Assembly: GCF_033115175.1 (NCBI RefSeq) | Contig: NC_084827.1 | Span: forward strand, 145,011,701 to 145,075,700 | Length of the DNA stretch: 64,000 nucleotides | Direction of reading: 5' to 3' | Origin: Lepus europaeus | Taxonomy: Eukaryota; Chordata; Mammalia; Lagomorpha; Leporidae | Notes under the pieces: model-generated | Database searches by the model: none | The model's input: only the letters and a program-made list of their open reading frames with translations | What the model was told of the DNA's origin: nothing | Shown here: piece by piece, positions 58,588 through 64,000 of the stretch | Position numbering within the stretch: position 1 is the first letter of the stretch | Layout: the number at the start of each line of letters is the position of its first letter | Position numbers and translations under genes: made by a program

Positions 58588-59259
58588 TTAAGATTTATAA
58601 TTTTTTGGAAGGTAGAGTGACAGAGCGAGAACATTTAGAAAGAGATAGTGGGGTTGGAGATCTTCCATCCAGTGATTCACTCCCCAAATGGCTGCAACAA
58701 CCAGGTTGGTACCAGGCAGAAGCCACGAACCAAGAACTCTACTTGGGTCTCCCACATTGGTGGCAGGGGCCTGAGGACAGGGCCATCTTGCACTGCCTTC
58801 CCAGGCACATTAGCAGGGCGTCCCATCAGAAGCAGAGCAGCAGGGCTGGCGTTGTGGCATAGCAGGTTAAGCCACTGTCTGTGATGCCAGCATCCCATAT
58901 GGGTTCCAGTTCAGGTCCCAGCTGCTCCACTTCCCATCCAGCTCCCTGCTTATGTGCTTGGGAAAGCACTGGAAGATGGCCCAACTGCTTTGGGCCCCTG
59001 CCACCCATATGGGAAACCAGAATGGAGTTCTAGGACCCTGACCTGGCCCAGCTCTGGCTGTTGCAGCCATTTGGGGGAATGAACCAGTGGATGGAAGACC
59101 TCTCTCTTTTCCTCTCCTCCTCTGTAACTGTCTTTCAAGTAAAATAAATAAATCTTCAAAAAAAAAGAGCAGAGAAGCCATGACGTGAGTTGGCACTTGA
59201 AAATGGGACACCAGCAATGCAAGTGGCAGTTTAATCCACTGTGCTGCAACCCAAGCCTA
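58588..59259 (-). repeat. C-SINE, old, interrupted by an opposite SINE
   Basis: Tail and body at 58588-58840, head at 59166-59259 (CACTGTGCTGCAACCCAAGCC). Confidence 0.8.
58841..59165 (+). repeat. C-SINE, type I, nested in the older SINE
   Basis: Head GGCTGGCGTTGTGGCATAGC to tail AAGTAAAATAAATAAATCTTC. Short TSD AGAGCAG at 58834-58840 and 59166-59172. Confidence 0.9.
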
Positions 59260-59760
59260 AAACCATGATTCCTAGGTCATAGGGTAAGAGCATGTTTAGC
59301 TTGGTAAGAAAGTGCTGCACTGCCTACCGTCTTCCAGGGTGGCAAGAAATGAGAACTGCTGCTCCACACCCTCACCTTTAGCAGCCTTTGGTGGTGTTAG
59401 TATTCTAGATTTCAGCAGTTCTGAAAGACGTGCCATGGTGTCCTGCTGTTTTGATCTGCCATCTCCTAGTGCCTTATGATGTCGAATGCCTTCTCATTAG
59501 CTTATGCACCACACATATTTCTCTTTCGGTAGAGTCCCTATTGAGATCTCTCGCTCACTCTCCTATTGAGTTGTTTGTTTTCTTGTTGTTCGTTTTGCAA
59601 AGTCCTTTGAACATGTTGGGCAACAGCTCTTTATCAGCTGTATCTTTGGCACGTATTTGCTCCCAGTCTGTGGCTCATCGCTTTATCCCTTCATTCTCTG
59701 GACCGTGGCCTTTGAAGAGTGGGACCCCTGCCTGGTTCCCCATGACACATCAAGCCTGGT

Positions 59761-60513
59761 GGGGGTGACTCATTTTCTCAGGAATGAGATGTTTTTGTCA
59801 TAAGGTTGTAAACAACCAAAAAAAAAAAAAACCCTTATAATTGTGTAGCTTCTACATCTACTCGTGAATTTTTTATTCTATGAGAAAAGGAATGATCACA
59901 GAGCGTTTAATCAAAGTTTAACTCTGAATGGAAAATGACATCTCTTAGATGTCCCTTGGAATGACTATTATCAGATCTCTTGGGTTTTATCTTTTTATGA
60001 AGATGCTAGAGACAGAGGTCTGACTTGAAGAATTCACAGCATGCCTGACCCCAGCGGCTGTGGGGCCGGAGACCCTTTCCCAACATCCGGCCATTCTGCT
60101 TACTGGTCCTCAGCCGCCACCTGCCAGTGAATCAGCCTTGGCCTTGGGGCTCACGTGGCCTTGTCACCCTTCAGCACTGTTGTTCTGAGGAGCTCCTGTT
60201 AGTTTGCCAGAAACTTGGACTCCAATGCACCCAGTCCCAAGCAGTGTAAAATTCCAGCCTAGAGATTCTGAGCGATAACTAAGAGGGTGAGGGCGGCTCA
60301 TCAGTACTGATGGAACAGCTCTTAAGAGAGAGGTGAAAACACACAGCCCAGTGTTTACACAAATCTAGGGATCATTTGCATGAAAAGTAGAAGTTTATAC
60401 AAAGGTATGTTTATTTTTGCTTTAGGGTAGACTAACCCAGGAAAGGTGAACAAGGAACTGTATAAACAGTTTAATTATTATTGGGTTGAGTGTCCATTAA
60501 GAGTGTCTGCTTG
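59761..60513. other. Unique sequence
   Basis: A-run at 59818-59831. GC-rich patch at 60040-60190. No exon recognised. Confidence 0.4.
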
Positions 60514-60832
60514 GGGCCAGTGCTGTGGCCCAGCAGGTTAAAGCCCTGGCCTGAAGCACCAGCATCCCATATGGGCACCGGTGTGGGTCCTGGCTGTTAC
60601 ACTTCTGATCCAGCTCTCTGCTATGGCCTGGGAAATCAGTAGAGGATGACCCAAGTCCTTGGGCCCCTGCACCCACGTGGGAGACCTGGAAGAAGCTCCT
60701 GGCTTCTGGCTTCGGATTGGCTCAGCTCTGGCCATTGTGTAGAGTGAATCAGCAGATTTAAGACCTCTCTCTGTTTCTGCTTCTCTCTGTAGCTCTGTCT
60801 TTCAAATAAATCTTAAAAAAAAAAAAAAAAAA
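60514..60832 (+). repeat. C-SINE, type I
   Basis: Near-consensus head GGGGCCAGTGCTGTGGCCCAG and an 18-A tail. Flanks AAGAGTGTC / AGGAGTGTC are the probable TSD. Confidence 0.94.
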
Positions 60833-60951
60833 AGGAGTGTCAGAAGGACTGGGATGTTTACTGCATTCTGCTCTCCTACTGAGAATGCTATTATTTTTAA
60901 ATTGTTTTGAGGAAAAAAATTCAGTTTCCAATTTTTAAAATTGAATGTATT

Positions 60952-61283
60952 TTTTTAAAGATTTATTTATTTATTTGAAAGTCAGAGTCACACAGAAAGA
61001 GGAGAAGCAGAGAAAGAGAGAGGTCTTCCATCCACTGGTACATCCCCCAATCAGCTGCAATGGCCGGAGCTGTGTAGATCCAAAGCCAGGAGTCAGGAGC
61101 CTCCTCCGGGCCCTCCATGTGGGTGCAGGGGCCCAAGGACCTGGGCCATCTTCACTGCCTTCCCAGGCCACAGCAGAGAGCTGGATTGGAAGTGGAGCAG
61201 CCAGGTCTCGAACCGGAGCCCACACAGGACAAGGGCCCTCCAGGCTAGGGTGTTAACCTGCTGCACCACAGAGCTGGCCCCAG
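60952..61283 (-). repeat. C-SINE, type I
   Basis: TTAAAGATTTATTTATTTATT to CTGCACCACAGAGCTGGCCCC; flanks TTGAATGTATTT / TTGAATGCAGTTT. Confidence 0.92.
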
Positions 61284-61389
61284 TTGAATGCAGTTTCAAT
61301 TTTACTACACAGACATTTTTGAAAACTTCTTTTTATGGAGAAAAAGCCAAATTTCTTTTGCAGGAAGCGAGTGACTACTTTTAAAAGAC

Positions 61390-61719
61390 AGGGGCCAGCA
61401 TGGTAGCTTAGTGAGTTAGGCCACCATTTACGACATTGGCATCCCATATGGAAGTGCTGGTTTGTGAATTCTAGCTGCTCCACTTGTGATACAGTTCCCT
61501 GTTAATGCACCTGGAATGGCAATAGCAAATGGCCCAAGTCCTTGGGGCCCTGTCACCCATGTGGATGGAGTTCCTGGATCCTGGTGTCAGCCTGGCCAGA
61601 CCTGGCTGTTGTGACCATTTAGGTCATGAACCAACAAATGAAAGATACCTTTCTCTGTCTCTTTTGTTTGTCACTCTGCCTTTCAAATAGATAACTAAAT
61701 TAATAAATCTTTAAAAATA
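61390..61719 (+). repeat. C-SINE, old
   Basis: AGGGGCCAGCATGGTAGCTTA to CAAATAGATAACTAAATTAA. Confidence 0.85.
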
Positions 61720-61789
61720 GAGAGAATACCTGTTTTGGTGAATAATCCTACCATTTTTTGAATTTTTACAGAATTATTTATTAGTGCTG

Positions 61790-62375
61790 TATGTAGGTAC
61801 AGTGCCTGTGCCATTGTTACCAGCATGCACACTTAACCTTTATTTTTTTTAAAGATTTATTTATTTGATTTGATTTATTTGAAAGTCAGAGTTACACAGA
61901 GAGAGAAGGAGAGGCAGAGAGAGAGAGGTTTTCCATCCACTGGTTCACTCTCCAATTGGCCACAATGGCTGGAGCTGTGCCAATCCAAAGCCAGGATACA
62001 GGAGCTTCTTCCAGGTCTCCCACGTGGGTGCAGGGGCCCAAAGACTCAGGCCATCTTCTACTGCTTTCTCAGGCCATAGCAGAGAGCTGGATCAGAAGTG
62101 CAACAGCCGGGACCCGCACCAGTGCCCATATGGGATGCCAGCACTCAAGATGGCGGCTTTACCTGCTAAGTCACAGCACCGGCCCCTCACTTAACCTTTC
62201 TGAGCTTTGGTTTCTTTAATGTCTTAGTGTAACACTCGTCCTGCCTGCTTTAGACCAAAAACTGTGGAGATTAAATGGATTAGTGGGGGCATGGGGATCG
62301 AATGAGATAAAATAGGGACAGTGTTTTCAGACTACATGGTACTTAATGAAGACACTGTTATTACATCATTAAAAG
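61790..62375 (-). repeat. MIR relic split by a C-SINE
   Basis: 'cacacttaaccttt' before and 'ctgagctttggtttctttaa', 'gagattaaatggatta' and 'gaatgagataaaataggg' after the SINE at 61842-62187 give MIR order in reverse. Confidence 0.6.
61842..62187 (-). repeat. C-SINE, type I, with 12-bp TSD
   Basis: Perfect CACTTAACCTTT at 61830-61841 and 62188-62199. The tail carries an extra ATTTGATTTG unit. Confidence 0.95.
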
Positions 62376-62394
62376 TGGCTTTTGGATGGCATGA

Positions 62395-62490
62395 TTATTA
62401 CATAACAGTAGGCATGTACCTCATATCACTAAACTACACACTTAATAATGGTTAGAATAGTAAATTTTGTGTTGTATATGTTTTATCATA
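62395..62490 (+). repeat. Old L1 3' end fragment
   Basis: 'actacacacttaataatggt' and 'gtaaattttgtgttgtatat' match a common L1M 3' end. Confidence 0.45.
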
Positions 62491-62826
62491 TTTTAGAGAA
62501 TTTATTTATTTGAAATGCAAAGTTACGGAGAGAGAGGGAGAGGCAGGGAGTGTGGGTTGGAGGGAGAGCTTTCATCTGCTGGTTCACTCCCCAAATGGCT
62601 GCAACAGTCAGGGCTGGGCGAAGGCGAAGCCAGGAGCCAGGAGCTTCATCCTGATCTTGCAGGTGGGTGCAGGGGCCCAAGTACTTGGGCTATGTTGTGC
62701 TGCTTTCTTGGGTGCAGTAGTGGGGAGCTGGATAAAAAGCAGAGCAGCTGGGACTTGAACCGCCGTCCAAGTAGGATGTGGATGCTGCAGGTGGCGGCTT
62801 AACCTGCTGTGCCACAGCGCCAGCCC
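62491..62826 (-). repeat. C-SINE, type I
   Basis: TTTTAGAGAATTTATTTATT to TGTGCCACAGCGCCAGCCCC; flanks ATGTTTTATCA / ATGTTTTACCA. Confidence 0.93.
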
Positions 62827-64000
62827 CAATGTTTTACCACCTTTGAAGAAACACGCTAGAAAAAGCAAGTCTGGACACTTATCCTTAGGGGTTGGGGTAC
62901 CCCATTTCTTGAGTATGGGCACATAGTGAAGAAAGACCATGGAAGACCCTCAGCTCAGCTAGCTCAGGCCTTCAAGAAATTTCTGGAAAATTTCATTCAG
63001 CGATATGAATATTAGAATCATACCTGACAATGATCTCTATTTCTTCCTTCTTAAGTCAGTGCTATGAATTATTGTCTGCAACAGTTTCTCCTGAGAAAGA
63101 AGAGGGGGTAATGACAGTCAACAAGTTCGAAAATACAGGTGTTGAGGTCTGTGGCTATCAGCACCTTTACAAGCCCATAACTGTCTGGTCATTTCAATAC
63201 ACAAAACAGAAAACCTTAAAATCCCAGCTGCATTGTGTATTAGTGTTTAGTGAGTGATTATTGCCAATAACTCCCAGAGCCTCTCCCTATTGGGCCCAGT
63301 AGCTTGATATAAATGTCATCTCTTGTTCCCTCCTCATTTTTGGAGAAAGAGCCAAAGGCAGAAGACAGAGACAGCTGTCGGGGCCAAGGAAAGGAGAGGA
63401 GAGCCCCAGTTGAAGCCACAAACTAGAGCGCCCTGGCCCGTGTGCTAGTTAAATACAACCTAATAAGGAAGCAGCCGGCCAAAGAACGTGCACATTCAGG
63501 GGGTTTTTGTTTCTCTGTCATTCGGCAGCATCTTTGAGTAGTGAGCTGTAGCGCCAAGTCAGATGGGCGGGAAGGGTGTGGAGCTGAGGTTTAGACCTTC
63601 TTGACTTTCTTAGGGAGATTTACAGCTGCAAATCTGCTTCCAACAGTTTGGTGAACAGGGTTTCTGGAGCAAGCTTTGGCTGAGAGCTGAGATTTTGGAG
63701 AGGGTAAACCACCTCATTGAGTCAAACCAGGCCCTAAGCAGTTGATCAGCCTTATCTTAAGACCTGTATTATCTACATCAAAGTGAATCAAATGCATGGT
63801 CTTCACTCCCAGGGAAGCTGACAGACCCAGAGGTCTCTGAAGGAGATCTAGAGGTGATGTTGTAGAGGTGTCACCGGGCTCCCCCTGCATTGGGCACGAG
63901 CCAGCTCCCCATGTCACTGCATGTCTGGCAACACCTCTGGATCTCTCAGCTCACCTGGGACTAAACACCATGTGCATGATTCATTTGGATGTAGACAACC
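62827..64000. other. Unique sequence to window end
   Basis: No exon or repeat recognised. Short frames exist on both strands but none resembles CASP8 or another known protein. Confidence 0.4.

Larger units (their letters stand above)
57730..59760 (-). repeat. Old L1 LINE ORF2 3' portion, reverse, split by three SINEs
   Basis: 'ccctggcaaccaccaccttc', 'gaattatactgaatgtagcc', 'tggttgcttccaacttttgg' and 'gataaatacctagaagtacg', then after 59260 'tcctaggtcatagggtaaga' to 'gcacgtatttgctcccagtc'. Text order is that of an old L1M-type element. Confidence 0.75.

Noticed and set aside
1-64000. CRISPR array, operon or other bacterial system
   Set aside because: Spliced exon, SINEs, L1s and retrocopies show mammalian nuclear DNA; the direct repeats seen are microsatellites and target-site duplications.

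Overview
The window is nuclear DNA from a mammal, almost certainly a lagomorph (rabbit, hare or pika). It carries more than thirty copies or fragments of the tRNA-derived lagomorph C-SINE, plus L1 3' ends of the lagomorph type. Single-copy coding sequence is scarce: only the last two coding exons of CASP10 (caspase-10) lie here, on the + strand at 1-214 and 4253-4406. Everything downstream of 4407 reads as intergenic DNA. On the conserved CASP10-CASP8 gene order it should lie towards CASP8, but I recognise no CASP8 coding exon.

Layout. 1-4.4 kb: end of CASP10, with an intron full of L2, MIR, L1 and SINE relics. 4.4-11 kb: mostly unique sequence, GC-rich at 9.2-10.8 kb. 11-15.8 kb: L1 and SINE block. 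15.8-17.9 kb: unique. 17.9-25 kb: nested L1s, a probable old LTR relic and an insertion pile-up at 21.0-23.0 kb. 25.8-28.9 kb: an L1 split by a complete MEMO1 retrocopy. 30.8-40.8 kb: a long minus-strand L1 broken up by a second L1, four SINEs and a UBE2R2 retrocopy. 40.8-45.5 kb: a plus-strand L1 lying head-to-head with the previous one and holding a THOC3 retrocopy. 46-48.2 kb: L1, MIR and SINEs. 48.2-50.2 kb: unique, GC-rich at first. 51.9-54.1 kb: an EIF4A2 retrocopy. 54-64 kb: unique DNA with SINEs and an old L1.

Two C-SINE forms are used in the entries below. Type I has a head like GCTGTGGCGCAGCGGGTTAA and a body reading CAAGTCCTTGGGCCCCTGCA. Type II has CTCACTAGGCTAATCC near the head, GGGCCCTGCACC in the body and a CTGCCTGTC tail; it looks younger, being CpG-rich and often flanked by perfect target-site duplications. 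Minus-strand copies read tail to head.

Four processed gene copies (MEMO1, UBE2R2, THOC3, EIF4A2) lie within 29 kb, all on the minus strand and all disabled. The most unusual is EIF4A2. It lacks one stretch exactly at a probable exon (an exon-skipped mRNA) and holds about 820 bases, intron-like at its ends, between the last two coding segments. The other point worth following is in CASP10 itself: the aromatic residue before the pocket arginine of the small subunit is leucine.
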